Shown here one piece after another: positions 9,517-19,600 of a stretch of DNA of 64,000 bases. The stretch covers positions 1-64,000 of the forward strand of contig CAIXZF010000051.1 in assembly GCA_903923925.1 (NCBI GenBank), written 5' to 3'. Source of the stretch: an uncultured Bacteroidales bacterium. Lineage in GTDB: Bacteria; Bacteroidota; Bacteroidia; Bacteroidales; CAIXZF01. Each line of letters starts with the position of its first letter. The first letter of the stretch is position 1. The notes under the pieces are model-generated. The model was not told where the DNA came from and did not search any database. It was given only the letters and a program-made list of their open reading frames with translations. The position numbers and the translations under genes are program-made.

Positions 9517-10431
9517 TTACTTCAGTTCGAAGGAGGTTTGGCCGATTTCGTAGTCGTCGCAGAAAATTGAGACATTGTATTTGCCGGGCATAGCTTCCGA
9601 TTTTTTATCGTGCTTATACCATGACAGACAGATATTCTGGGATTTGGTGTCGTATTCTACTTCCTTTTTCAGGGTATACTGGATTTTTTCGCCGTTAAAA
9701 AGAAAGCTTGATGCATCGGTTCCTTCGGTAATAATTACATTATCAGGACGGGCGATTCGAACATAGATTGTACGTTTGCCAACCGCAGCAACCGGATTTT
9801 CGCTGAGGGTAAAACATACTTTTACACCATCGGTGCGGCGAGCTTTTGCTGTAGTTTCTTCTTTTGTGCCACTGCGCTGGTGAATGGTGGTGCCAGACAC
9901 ATTGTACGCCTTTAGCATAGATGCTTTTGAAACTTTCTCGTTAAGATTATCCTTTTCTTTATTGAGAACAACAACTTTTTCCTTTTCCTTACTCAGATTG
10001 TCCCTGATCTCTGTATTCTCGTTCTTCAGGCTTTTATTTACCACATAAAGAGAATCGATTTGGCGGACATAATTCTGGGTGATGTTCCGAAGCAGATCCA
10101 GTTTACGTTTTACCTTAGTATAATCATATTTATAGTTCAGCAAATCGCGGATCTCTTCGGCATTGGCAAGAATAAGACTATCCTTGCCCCTGAGGTTTTT
10201 GGTAACTTGTCCGTACTCAGTTTTGATGCGATCGTGTTCCTTGAGCAGGGAATCCAGCTCGGCTTTAAGCGATTCTTTCTGGGTATTGGCCTGGGCAGCC
10301 TGGACAATGATTGTACGGACTTTATAGGAGGAGGTGATCCAACCGATACTGAGAATAATAATAATACCGATAAGGACACCAATAATAATCCTGTATCGCT
10401 TTTCTTTTTGCCGGAATTCGTTATCTTCCAT
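9517..10431 (-). CDS. Membrane-anchored coiled-coil protein of unknown function
   Basis: A 304-residue protein: a short basic N-terminus, one transmembrane helix (about residues 14-34, IIIGVLIGIIIILSIGWI) and a long charged coiled coil (about 45-165). A C-terminal region of about 135 residues looks like a beta-rich domain, with KVCFTLSENPVAAVGKRTIYV and a final strand TSFELK. The topology suggests an inner-membrane anchor with the coiled coil and C-terminal domain in the periplasm. It starts 12 bp after the stop of the C69 peptidase gene, so the two form an operon. I do not recognise a named family. Confidence 0.75.
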   Translation of the reverse strand: MEDNEFRQKEKRYRIIIGVLIGIIIILSIGWITSSYKVRTIIVQAAQANTQKESLKAELDSLLKEHDRIKTEYGQVTKNLRGKDSLILANAEEIRDLLNYKYDYTKVKRKLDLLRNITQNYVRQIDSLYVVNKSLKNENTEIRDNLSKEKEKVVVLNKEKDNLNEKVSKASMLKAYNVSGTTIHQRSGTKEETTAKARRTDGVKVCFTLSENPVAAVGKRTIYVRIARPDNVIITEGTDASSFLFNGEKIQYTLKKEVEYDTKSQNICLSWYKHDKKSEAMPGKYNVSIFCDDYEIGQTSFELK

Positions 10432-10443
10432 GATCAGAGATAA

Positions 10444-12081
10444 TTAATGTTTAATGGCTTTGTAGCGGTCGCCGGTTTTTTCGACGAGGTTACGGTAATA
10501 TTCGGGACTGTATCCTGGCTGTTTCACTTTAGGATTCAGCTTATCCCCATCCTTTTCCTTGATGTTGCCATCGAGGTATTTTGTAAAGAGATAACGATAA
10601 AGTTGCTTCCATGTTTTAACTGAGTTATCTCCCTGGTTGCATGAAAAGTCGGTGAGGTAGCTAACAGCAAGGTTTTGATCCTGTTTGTAAAGTTCCAGAG
10701 CGGCTTTATCGGTGGCCTGAACATAATCGATATATTTGATTTCCAAATCGTTCTGAACTTTTTGGATTTCCGGGATCATATCTTTATAGCGGGTATAGGC
10801 AAAATTGGAAACCTGGTTAAATACCCAGAATGCTGCATCATCCGAGAATTCCATCATGGCACCATTCCCTTCGGCATAGGTGTGCGGGATTCTGGTGATT
10901 GAAGAATAGAATGGAGTAAATAATGAGCTGTAAGTATCATCAACACCAAACCAGATGATGCCTCCAACAGTACTTGGTAACCAGCTACGCGACTGGGCCA
11001 GGAAAAAGAAACCGGTTTGCTGTGTAGAAATTGCTCTTTCGTTGAAATAGTCGACACTATCGAGTTTCCAGGTCATCGGGCGCCATCTTACACCACAGGA
11101 ATAAGGACCGCCACCAATATCCTTCATCATATCGAGAGGAGTTCCTTCGTAATGGTCGCGCATGAGGTTCATGGCTTCGTGCAGATCAATTTTGTGGTCA
11201 GGTTTGATGAAAAGCGGCATACGGTTTTTAAGGTCGGCACCACGTGCATAATCAGCATATTTATCCATTTCCTTATTCACTTTTCTGAACATCGACCAAA
11301 CACGGGCATCACAAAACCTTGCTCCGCCAAATTCAAGCGGGTTGTAGGTATCAGAAAAGCTGAAATCTTTATCTTCACCTTTGAAATATCCCATTTTTCG
11401 AGCAAACGTAATCACATCGGCAGCATAAAGGCAATTTTCTGGATCATTCAGCGGGAATGTCTGGATGCGAGCCTGGTTTGCATGTCCGCAGATATACCCT
11501 TCAGGAACGCGGCGAGCCACCCAAACAGCACCTTTTTCAATTTTTCCTTTGCCAATCATTTCCATAATCCAAACTTCGTTAGGATCGGAGATAGAGAAGG
11601 ATTCACCTTCAGAAGCATATCCGTATTCAGCAACCAGATCGGTCATAATTTTAATTGCTTCCCGGGCGGTGCGGGCGCGTTCAAGGGCTATATACATCAT
11701 GCTGCCATAATCCACTACTGCACCAGGTTGATGCTGCAATTCGTCGCGGCCACCGTAAGTTGTTTCACCAACAGCCAGCTGATGCTCATTCATATTTCCA
11801 ACGCGGTTATATGTATGCCTTACTTCCTTAATTTTCCCAAGAAATTCGCCTGTATCCCATTCGTAAATATCGCGATATGAACCCTCAGGATGATCGGTAG
11901 CAGGGCGGTAATAGAGTTCGCCGAAGAGGGTATGTGAGTCGGCAAGATAGGAGATCATTACGGATCCGTCTTTTGAAGCCCCTTTTGAGATAAGAAGATT
12001 TGTGCAGGCCCTGGAGATGTTGTTAAGTCCGACGATGCCGGCAAGTAAGAGCAGGGTGATGAGTATGCTTTTCTTGTTCAT
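10444..12081 (-). CDS. Secreted C69 family dipeptidase (PepD-like Ntn hydrolase)
   Basis: From the ATG at 12081 the protein has 545 residues. It begins with a signal peptide, MNKKSILITLLLLAGIVGLN, cleaved next to Cys26 (SRACTNLLISKGAS), which becomes the N-terminal nucleophile as in other C69/U34 peptidases. Family patches follow: NEHQLAVGETTYGG, MMYIALERARTAREAI and GESFSISDPNEVWIMEM. It probably degrades dipeptides in the periplasm. The longer frame to 12111 is rejected because a TACCTTTG promoter overlaps it and because only the 12081 start gives a signal peptide. It is co-transcribed with the downstream coiled-coil gene. Confidence 0.9.
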   Translation of the reverse strand: MNKKSILITLLLLAGIVGLNNISRACTNLLISKGASKDGSVMISYLADSHTLFGELYYRPATDHPEGSYRDIYEWDTGEFLGKIKEVRHTYNRVGNMNEHQLAVGETTYGGRDELQHQPGAVVDYGSMMYIALERARTAREAIKIMTDLVAEYGYASEGESFSISDPNEVWIMEMIGKGKIEKGAVWVARRVPEGYICGHANQARIQTFPLNDPENCLYAADVITFARKMGYFKGEDKDFSFSDTYNPLEFGGARFCDARVWSMFRKVNKEMDKYADYARGADLKNRMPLFIKPDHKIDLHEAMNLMRDHYEGTPLDMMKDIGGGPYSCGVRWRPMTWKLDSVDYFNERAISTQQTGFFFLAQSRSWLPSTVGGIIWFGVDDTYSSLFTPFYSSITRIPHTYAEGNGAMMEFSDDAAFWVFNQVSNFAYTRYKDMIPEIQKVQNDLEIKYIDYVQATDKAALELYKQDQNLAVSYLTDFSCNQGDNSVKTWKQLYRYLFTKYLDGNIKEKDGDKLNPKVKQPGYSPEYYRNLVEKTGDRYKAIKH

Positions 12082-12108
12082 GGAAAATCTGAGTTTGGGA
12101 TGAAGTAG

Positions 12109-12116
12109 CAAAGGTA
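12109..12116 (-). promoter_or_regulatory. Promoter -7 box of the C69 peptidase operon
   Basis: On the minus strand this reads TACCTTTG, 27 bp before the ATG at 12081. Confidence 0.65.
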
Positions 12117-12189
12117 AGGAAATTTATGTTGGTCATTTGATGAGACAAGAGGTCTGTATATCAAATCATAAAAAACGTTAAAAACAGAA

Positions 12190-12249
12190 TAAACACTGGA
12201 AACGTTTTAACATTATTTTGTTTCCAATGTTTATTTAGTATTACCTTTG
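12190..12249 (+). promoter_or_regulatory. Promoter and probable TetR operator of the efflux operon
   Basis: TAAACACTGGAAAC (12190-12203) and GTTTCCAATGTTTA (12220-12233) form an inverted repeat matching at 13 of 14 positions around a 16-bp centre. The right arm starts at the -33 element TTTG (12217-12220) and runs into the spacer before a perfect -7 box TACCTTTG (12242-12249). A protein bound to the palindrome would block the polymerase. Autoregulation by one or both downstream TetR proteins is the natural inference. Confidence 0.72.
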
Positions 12250-12309
12250 CATCAGTTTAAACAGCTTTTCTGTTAAAATTCAAATTATTTATCCATAAAT
12301 ATACTGAAA

Positions 12310-12930
12310 ATGGACGAAACATTACACCAGATTTTAGTGAAAACCAGAGAGTTATCCTTTAAACACAGAATCAGGGGATTAACGATAGAAAAGATTGCAG
12401 ACCTATTAGGTGTAGAAAAACAAGTATTGCAGAAGTATGTAAAAAACAAGGGAGACCTGATTGTTCAGGCACTGGAATTTGAAAGAAACAGTTTCAAAAC
12501 GATTTTTGATAAGAATGATTTTGAAGGTGTTAATGCCATTGATATTCTTTTTACAGTAAGCAAGGAATTAAGCATCCGGTTTAAGGATATCAATCCTTCC
12601 TTAACAGCCGAATTGCGAAGGTATTATCCAGCAGTATACAAGAAACATATCACAGACAAGTACAACTTCATTTTCAATAAGATAAGTATCAATATTGAAA
12701 AAGGAACTCAACAGAAAATGTACAGAAGCGATCTGAGTGTGGAACTTATAGCCAGATTATACATAGCCAGGCTGATGGACATCCATGATCCTCAGCTCTT
12801 CCCTACCGAGAAGTTTTCTTTCGACCTGCTGTTTCATTATACCATAGAGAATTTTGTGAGGAACATTGCGACAGAAGACGGGTGGGCCTATTATGAGATC
12901 AAGAAAAAATCGTTCAATAAAGGAGAATAA
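12310..12930 (+). CDS. TetR family transcriptional regulator (first of tandem pair)
   Basis: This 206-residue protein has an N-terminal helix-turn-helix with IRGLTIEKIADLLGVEKQVL and YVKNKGDLIVQ (about residues 20-52), followed by an all-helical ligand/dimer domain. It is a diverged paralog of the next gene: both carry matching blocks such as NAIDIL, (A/E)L(R/Q)(R/K)YY, IARLYI and the C-terminal I(A)xxxGxAYxExKK. It lies 60 bp after a -7 box and an operator-like palindrome, and 6 bp before the second regulator. It probably represses the efflux genes downstream; the ligand is unknown. Confidence 0.87.
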   Translation: MDETLHQILVKTRELSFKHRIRGLTIEKIADLLGVEKQVLQKYVKNKGDLIVQALEFERNSFKTIFDKNDFEGVNAIDILFTVSKELSIRFKDINPSLTAELRRYYPAVYKKHITDKYNFIFNKISINIEKGTQQKMYRSDLSVELIARLYIARLMDIHDPQLFPTEKFSFDLLFHYTIENFVRNIATEDGWAYYEIKKKSFNKGE

Positions 12931-12936
12931 GAAAAC

Positions 12937-13548
12937 ATGGAAGAGAAATTCAAAAATATTTTGCGTGAATCATCCAGGTTGTTCCTGAAATACGGATTGA
13001 GGAATCTTTCGATGGATGATGTATGCAGAGAGTTGGGGATATCCAAAAAGACGCTTTATCAATATGTAGAAAACAAGGCAGACCTGATCGATAAATTCAT
13101 GCAGTTGCATATTGAGGAAGATATGTTGTGTATATACAATCCTGAACTATTTACAGATAAGAATGCGATTGATATCTTACTTGGGATCAGTAAAATTGTG
13201 AGCGATCAGTTAAAGGATTTTAAGCCCTCTGTAACCTTTGAGCTGCAGAAATACTATGCAGATATATATAAGAGGTTTATGGATGCTAAAAGGGCGCAGG
13301 TTTATGAAGGAATTTCGAGGAATCTGCACAAAGGGATTGAAGAAGGACTTTACAGGGAGGATATTGATATTGAAGTTATTGCAAGGCTTTATATTCAAAA
13401 TCTGGAAGACGTTCATACCATTGAGTTCTACAGTGGAGAAGAAAAACCAGTAGATAAAGTATTTAAGGTAATGTTTGAAAGTCATATCAGAAGTATTGCA
13501 AATGCAAAAGGTCTGGCATATTTTGAAGCAAAGAAGGCTGAGATGTAA
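12937..13548 (+). CDS. TetR family transcriptional regulator (second of tandem pair)
   Basis: This 203-residue protein has a canonical TetR HTH: RNLSMDDVCRELGISKKTL and YQYVENKADLIDKF (about residues 20-50). The C-terminal domain is colinear with that of the preceding gene, indicating tandem duplication. The HTH of this copy is closer to the standard TetR pattern, with Lys-Lys-Thr-Leu-Tyr in the recognition helix, whereas the first has Lys-Gln-Val-Leu-Gln. The two may therefore recognise different half-sites or act as a heterodimer. It is 34 bp upstream of the GxxExxY gene. Confidence 0.88.
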   Translation: MEEKFKNILRESSRLFLKYGLRNLSMDDVCRELGISKKTLYQYVENKADLIDKFMQLHIEEDMLCIYNPELFTDKNAIDILLGISKIVSDQLKDFKPSVTFELQKYYADIYKRFMDAKRAQVYEGISRNLHKGIEEGLYREDIDIEVIARLYIQNLEDVHTIEFYSGEEKPVDKVFKVMFESHIRSIANAKGLAYFEAKKAEM

Positions 13549-13582
13549 GCTCATCAAACCTAACTTTTAAAAAAAGTTATTT

Positions 13583-13960
13583 ATGACAGAAACTGAAATT
13601 TCAGAAAAGATAATCGGTTGTGCAATTGAGGTTCATAAAGTACTTGGACCGGGTTTGCTTGAAAGCGTTTACCAAGAATGTTTGTTTTACGAATTACAAA
13701 AGGCTGATCTAAACGTTGAAAAGCAAAAACCTTTACCCTTAGTTTACAAGGAAGTAAAACTGGATGTTGGATACCGAATAGATTTAGTTGTTGAAGGAAA
13801 AGTAATCATCGAAGTAAAGTCTGTTGAAGCGTTAAACGAAATTCATATAGCACAAGTTTTAACTTATTTGAAGCTATCAGGTTGTAAATTGGGTTTATTG
13901 ATGAATTTTAATGTTTTAAGTGTTGCAGACGGAATTAAAAGATTGGTTAACAAGCTATAG
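13583..13960 (+). CDS. GxxExxY protein (PD-(D/E)XK nuclease-like fold)
   Basis: This 125-residue protein has the eponymous motif GPGLLESVYQECLFYEL (about residues 22-38). The nuclease-like core follows: VGYRIDLVVEGKVIIEVKSVE (Asp at about 59, and Glu-Val-Lys at about 69-71), then HIAQVLTYLKLSGCKLGLLMNFN. GxxExxY proteins are widespread, common in Bacteroidota and of unestablished function. It sits unexpectedly between the TetR genes and the TolC-like gene. A CTTTGCGGCTCTCTGCGG segment lies just downstream, a kind of sequence I associate with dispersed intergenic repeats in this phylum. It may be an insertion into the operon. Confidence 0.86.
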   Translation: MTETEISEKIIGCAIEVHKVLGPGLLESVYQECLFYELQKADLNVEKQKPLPLVYKEVKLDVGYRIDLVVEGKVIIEVKSVEALNEIHIAQVLTYLKLSGCKLGLLMNFNVLSVADGIKRLVNKL

Positions 13961-14000
13961 CTTTGCGGCTCTCTGCGGTAAAAAAAAGGTAAGCGCAGAG
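13961..14000. repeat. Small hairpin CTCTGCG...CGCAGAG after the GxxExxY gene
   Basis: CTCTGCG (13971-13977) pairs with CGCAGAG (13994-14000) around an A-rich 16-nt loop. It immediately follows the stop codon and resembles CTCTGCGG-type intergenic repeats. Confidence 0.5.
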
Positions 14001-14047
14001 TAATTAAATAATAAATGAATAGTTTAATAAATGCTAAATATAAACAA

Positions 14048-15454
14048 ATGAAATACATAACTCGGATTACAGGCAGTGGGGTAATGATCCTGCTGCTCCT
14101 TGCGGGTCTGGCAGGTTCTGCCCAGAACAAAGGCACTAAAGCGTTCAGCCTTAAAGAAGCTCAGGATTACGCAGTGCAGAATGCATATGCAATGCGCAAT
14201 GCCACAATAGATCTCACCATTGCTAAAAAGAAGATCTGGGAGATGACAGCCATTGGCTTACCCCAGATTAATGGATCGGTGCAATACCAGGATATGCTGG
14301 ATATTCCAACAACCTTGCTGCCCGACTTTATTACACCCGCGATTATTGGAGTTAACGAAGGCTTGTACGGTCTCACTAAAATTCATCCCGCTCCGGAAAC
14401 CCAGTTTTTTCCTGCAAAATTCGGGACACAGCATAATATGTCATTGGGAGGCACTTTATCGCAACTGATATTCAGTGGAGAATATATTGTAGGCTTACAG
14501 GCTACCAAGGCATTCTACCAGATTTCCACACAAACCTTAACTAAAACAGAACAAGAAACACGTAGCACTATTGCGCAGGTTTATTATATGGTGCTGGTAG
14601 GTGAGGAAACCAGGAATATTTTAAAGGACCAGACTAAAGCCTTCGAGAAGGTTTTATACGAAACAGATGAAAGTTTAAAGAATGGATTCGTTGAAGACAT
14701 TACAGTTGATCAATTGAAAATCAATCTTCAGAATCTGAAAAATGCGATAATTTCTCTTGAGAGAAATGATGTAAATGCAAAGAATTTACTGAAGTTTCAG
14801 ATGGGAATTGACATTGCTGAAGATATTCAGCTGAAAGACAGTTTGCCGGCATTGCTTAAACAAACTGTGGCGGAGTTAATACAGACGAATGATTTTAAAT
14901 TGGCAAATCATATTGATTTCAAATTAATGGAGACCAATGAGAAAATGCTGCTGCTTAACTACCGCAGGGAACAAAGTGCATACCTGCCAAAGTTGTCGGC
15001 CTTTTATACCTATCAGGATAAGGCTATGCGAAACAAATTCGATATTTTCCAGAAGGGTGATTGGTACCCGACCTCAATAATCGGAGTTAACCTTGATATT
15101 CCTATTTTCAGCAGTGGAATGCGGCATTTCAAAGTTCAGCAGGCACAACTTGCTCTTGACAAGATCCGCATCAGCAGGGAACAAGTTGGACAAGGGCTTA
15201 AGATGGGTGCTGAAACAGCAAGGTCGGGCTTTAACAATGCTGTGGATAATTACCTGAGTTTGAAAGAGAACAAGGAACTCTCGGCGAATATCTATAAAAA
15301 GACGATGATAAAATTCCGTGAAGGGCTTTCAACAAGTACCGAACTCACCCAGATTCAGAATCAACATCTAACAAATCTCACAAGTTATTATAAGGCAATT
15401 TACGAATTGCTTCTGGCTAAGGCCAATTACGATAAAGCAATGAACAATTACTAA
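14048..15454 (+). CDS. TolC family outer membrane efflux channel
   Basis: From the ATG at 14048 this is a 468-residue protein with a signal peptide (MKYITRITGSGVMILLLLAG, cleavage near SAQ). An in-frame ATG at 14015 would add 11 polar residues before the signal. The body is long amphipathic helices with the duplicated TolC layout: FSLKEAQDYAVQNAYAM at the start of repeat one, and LDIPIFSSGMRHFKVQQAQ in repeat two. It forms the outer membrane duct for the adaptor and RND pump encoded next (34 bp to the adaptor). Confidence 0.92.
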   Translation: MKYITRITGSGVMILLLLAGLAGSAQNKGTKAFSLKEAQDYAVQNAYAMRNATIDLTIAKKKIWEMTAIGLPQINGSVQYQDMLDIPTTLLPDFITPAIIGVNEGLYGLTKIHPAPETQFFPAKFGTQHNMSLGGTLSQLIFSGEYIVGLQATKAFYQISTQTLTKTEQETRSTIAQVYYMVLVGEETRNILKDQTKAFEKVLYETDESLKNGFVEDITVDQLKINLQNLKNAIISLERNDVNAKNLLKFQMGIDIAEDIQLKDSLPALLKQTVAELIQTNDFKLANHIDFKLMETNEKMLLLNYRREQSAYLPKLSAFYTYQDKAMRNKFDIFQKGDWYPTSIIGVNLDIPIFSSGMRHFKVQQAQLALDKIRISREQVGQGLKMGAETARSGFNNAVDNYLSLKENKELSANIYKKTMIKFREGLSTSTELTQIQNQHLTNLTSYYKAIYELLLAKANYDKAMNNY

Positions 15455-15488
15455 ACCAAGATTTTAACAAACTAAAATACAATATATT

Positions 15489-16607
15489 ATGAAAAAGATT
15501 GCATTATTTCTGGGCCTGGTTATGATGATCGTGGCTTGTCAGAAACCAATGGATAAAAAGGCAGAACTGGTTCAACTTCAAAAAGAGCATGATCTTTTAA
15601 CAGAAAAAATAAGCAAACTTCAACAGGAAATAGCTGCATCAGATACGAGTAAGGGAGCTAACTTTAAAGTAACAGATGTGGCAGTAAGCCCTGTTGTTAT
15701 GCAGGCATTTAACCATTATATCGAGATACAGGGAAGAGTTGACGGGGATGAGAATGTTTCTGTTAGTCCAAAGATGGCTGGAGTGATCACAAAGATTCTT
15801 GTTAACGAAGGCGACAAAGTAAAGGCCGGACAGGTATTAGCCGAGCTTGATGCAGAAATTACCCGTAAGGGATTGGCGGAGTTAAAAGAATCGCTGGTTT
15901 TTGCAACAACCGTTTTCAATAAGCAGAAGAATTTATGGGATCAGAAGATAGGATCTGAGATTCAATTTCTTACAGCGAAGAACAACAAGGAAAGCTTAGA
16001 AAATAAGGTAAAAACTATTGAGGAGCAGCTAAATATGATGCGGATTACAGCTCCTATTTCAGGGACTGTGGAAGAGATTCCGGTGAAGGTAGGGCAAGCT
16101 GTTGCTCCAGGACTAACCACATTCAGGGTTATAGATTTTTCGAAAATAAAAATTGTTGCCGACCTTGCTGAGGCCTACGGTTCGAAAGTAAAGAACGGGG
16201 ATAATGTGTTGATTTTCTTCCCGGATTATAATAAAGATGTTATTACCAAATTGTCGTTTGTGAGCAAGTTTATCAATCCTACAAATCGTACCTTCCAGGT
16301 TGAAGCAAGATTAAGTTCGCCGGATGCAGGATTTAAGGCGAATATGGTAGCAGTTGTAAAGATCAATGATTACAATGCAGCCAGTGCAATTGTTATTCCG
16401 GTGAATGCTTTACAGAAAGATAAGGAAGGTTCCTTCGTTTATGTGGCTGAGGAAAACGGAAGTACTAAAATTGCTAAAAAACGCCAGATTTCCACGGGTC
16501 AGATTTACAACGGGCTTGCAGAAATTCTGACAGGTCTAAAGACCGGAGATAAAGTGATTACTTTGGGGAATACTGATATTAACGATGGGCAGTACATCAA
16601 CTACTAA
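15489..16607 (+). CDS. RND efflux periplasmic adaptor (HlyD/AcrA family lipoprotein)
   Basis: A 372-residue lipoprotein: signal MKKIALFLGLVMMIVACQK with lipobox Cys17, then a heptad-rich coiled coil (about residues 25-50). The lipoyl half VSPKMAGVITKILVNEGDKV (about 91-110) is followed by the hairpin and the second lipoyl half ITAPISGTVEEIPVKVGQAV (about 187-206). The beta-barrel and membrane-proximal domain follow. It links the RND pump to the TolC-like channel. It lies 21 bp upstream of the pump gene. Confidence 0.94.
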   Translation: MKKIALFLGLVMMIVACQKPMDKKAELVQLQKEHDLLTEKISKLQQEIAASDTSKGANFKVTDVAVSPVVMQAFNHYIEIQGRVDGDENVSVSPKMAGVITKILVNEGDKVKAGQVLAELDAEITRKGLAELKESLVFATTVFNKQKNLWDQKIGSEIQFLTAKNNKESLENKVKTIEEQLNMMRITAPISGTVEEIPVKVGQAVAPGLTTFRVIDFSKIKIVADLAEAYGSKVKNGDNVLIFFPDYNKDVITKLSFVSKFINPTNRTFQVEARLSSPDAGFKANMVAVVKINDYNAASAIVIPVNALQKDKEGSFVYVAEENGSTKIAKKRQISTGQIYNGLAEILTGLKTGDKVITLGNTDINDGQYINY

Positions 16608-16628
16608 TCTTACTCAAAACCGTTTATT

Positions 16629-19600
16629 ATGAAAGAAAAGATAAAAGAATTCAAGGAATTCTTTGCAACTAGCTGGGCGATAGATAATAAGACCAGTGTA
16701 TATGTGCTGACGGTTGTTATTTCGCTCCTGGGGCTGATGAGTTACAATAGTATTCCCAAGGAACAGTTTCCCGAAATAGTGATACCCACAGTTATGGTAA
16801 GTACTGTATATCCGGGTACATCACCTGAGGATATGGAGAACCTCGTAACCCGTCCGATTGAAAAGCAAATTAAATCGATTGCAGATGTTAAAAAGGTAAC
16901 ATCCAACTCATTGCAGGATTTTTCGACAATTGTTGTAGAGTTTAATACAGATGTTGTAGTAGCCGAGGCTAAGCAGAGGGTAAAAGATGCTGTTGACAAG
17001 GCTAAATCAGATTTGCCGAATAACCTGCCAACAGATCCGAATGTTATGGAGATAGATTTCTCTGAAATTCCGATTATGTTTTTGCAAATTTCAGGTGATT
17101 ATGATTTGCAGCGGCTTAAAAAGTATGCAGATATAGCGCAGGATAAGATTGAATCGCTGAAGGAAATTACGCGTGTTGATATTGTAGGTGCGCTTGAACG
17201 CGAGATACAGGTTAATGTTGACATGTATAAGATGCAGGCAGCCAGTGTAACTCTTACCGATATAGGAAATGCAATTGCCAGGGAGAATATGACAATTTCG
17301 GGAGGTAATGTTACTACTTATGGAATGAAACGTTCGATAAGGGTTGTAGGTCAGTTTAACTCTCCCGATCAGATCAATAATATCGTTGTTAAAACATCAT
17401 CAGGGGCACTTATATATATTAAAGATGTTGCTGAAGTAAAAGATACGGTGAAGGAGCAGGAAAGTTTTTCACGTTTGGACGGGAAGAATGTAATTACGCT
17501 GAATGTAATTAAAAAGAGTGGTCAGAATCTGCTGGATGCAACCGAACAGATTAAAACCATTATGGATAACGATCTGAAAAAGAATGTATTCCCTTCCGAC
17601 CTCAAGGTTAGTATAACAGGAGAGCAGGCCAGGTACACCAGAAATACACTTGAAGAGCTTAACAATACTATTATAATAGGTTTTATATTAGTAACAATAG
17701 TTCTTATGTTCTTCATGGGTTTTAACAATGCATTTTTTGTAGGTTTATCCGTACCGCTTTCGATGGCAGTTGCCTATATGTTCCTGCCGGGGATTGGGTT
17801 TACAATGAATATGATGGTAATGTTCTCCTTCATCTTTGCATTGGGAATTGTGGTTGATGATGCGATAGTGGTGATAGAAAACACGCATCGCATCCATAAA
17901 GATGTGCCGGATATAACTACGGCAGCAAAGCAAGCCGCCGGTGAAGTGTTTCTCCCTATTTTAAGTGGAACCCTGACAACCTTAGCGCCATTTTTCCCAC
18001 TGGCATTCTGGCCGGGTATAACAGGTAAGTTTATGCATTATATGCCAGTAACAGTAATTCTAACATTGTTTGCATCGCTTTTTGTGGCATATATCATCAA
18101 TCCGGTATTTGCCGTTTCATTTATGAAACACGAATATGATGCAGTTGAACATAAGATCAATAAGAAAAAACTCTGGCTATGGACGGGAATCATGATTCTG
18201 TTCGGGGTTCTGTTAAATTTTGCGAAAATGCCGGGAATTGGCAACTTTCTGATTTTTGCATCCTTAATAAATCTGGCTTACAGGTTCTTTATAAAGAATT
18301 ACATTATCTGGTGGCAGCAAAAGGGCTGGCCGTTTTTCTTAAGGATTTACGACAGGCAATTGGTGGCCTTACTCAAAGGGAGGGCACCAGTTTATCTGCT
18401 TTTATCGGTACTTGGATTATTTATTTTCACAATAGTATTAACCGGAATTGCAAAACCGAAGGTGAGGTTTTTCCCAGACAATAACCCGAATAATATTTAC
18501 GTAATGCTGACCCTTCCGGTTGGTACCGATCAGATCGTAACAGATTCAGTACTTCAGATCATTGAAAAAAGGGTAGTTAACGTGATGGGCAAGGATAATC
18601 CGGATGTAGAATCTGTGATCAGCAATGTGGCACTTGGCGCAGGCGACGCGAATAGTTTCGACAGGGCTACTTCCTCAGAAAAAGGGAAGATTACGGTGAA
18701 TTTCCGAGAGTACAAATTCCGCACCGGGCCAGAGACAAGAACATATCTGGATAAGATTACAGAGGTAGTGAAAGGTATACCTGGGGCAACGATAACCGTT
18801 CAGAAGAACAGGATGGGACCTCCAACCGGGAAACCTATTAACATAGAGATTAGCAGCGAAAACCTGGCAAATCTGATTCTTGATGCCGACCGATTCAAGA
18901 GGTATATAGATTCACTCCAAATTCCGGGGATACAGGAACTTAAATCAGATTTTCTGAACAATAAGCCTGAAATAACAATAGATATTGACCGTGAGCGTGC
19001 AAACCGCGAAGGAATCAGCACCGGGCAAATCGGGCAGGAAATAAGGAATGCAGTTTTTGGCTGGGAAGTATCGAAATACAAGGAGCTGGAAGATGAGTAT
19101 CCTATCCAGATACGGTATGATGCAAAAACCCGTAAGAACATAGATGCCTTGTTAAACCTGAAGATCACCTATAGAGACATGAACAGCGGATTATTGCGTC
19201 AGATTCCGCTTTCATCCGTTGCAAAAGTTGGCTATAGCGGGACCTACGGAGGTATTCACAGAAAGAATCTGAAAAGGGTTATTACAGTAGGATCAGAGGT
19301 TTCGACAGGTTATACAGCCAATGAGGTTGTTGCAAAGATCAGGAAGCTTGCTGTGAAATTCCCGCTGCATGAAGGTTCAGAGATCAAACTCACCGGGGAA
19401 CAGGAAGATCAGGCAGAAGCCTCATCATTCCTGGGAAAGGCGATGCTCTTATCCCTTGGACTTATCTTCTTTATCCTCATAACGCAATTTAACTCCATCA
19501 GTAAAACCCTGATTATCCTCAGTGAGGTAATCTTCAGTATTATTGGAGTTCTGCTGGGAATTATCATTTTCAAAATGGACATTTCAATTATTATGACAGG

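Noticed and set aside
11017..11880. Plus-strand frame of 287 codons inside the C69 peptidase gene
   Set aside because: Antisense shadow; the minus-strand frame has a signal peptide, catalytic Cys and a promoter.
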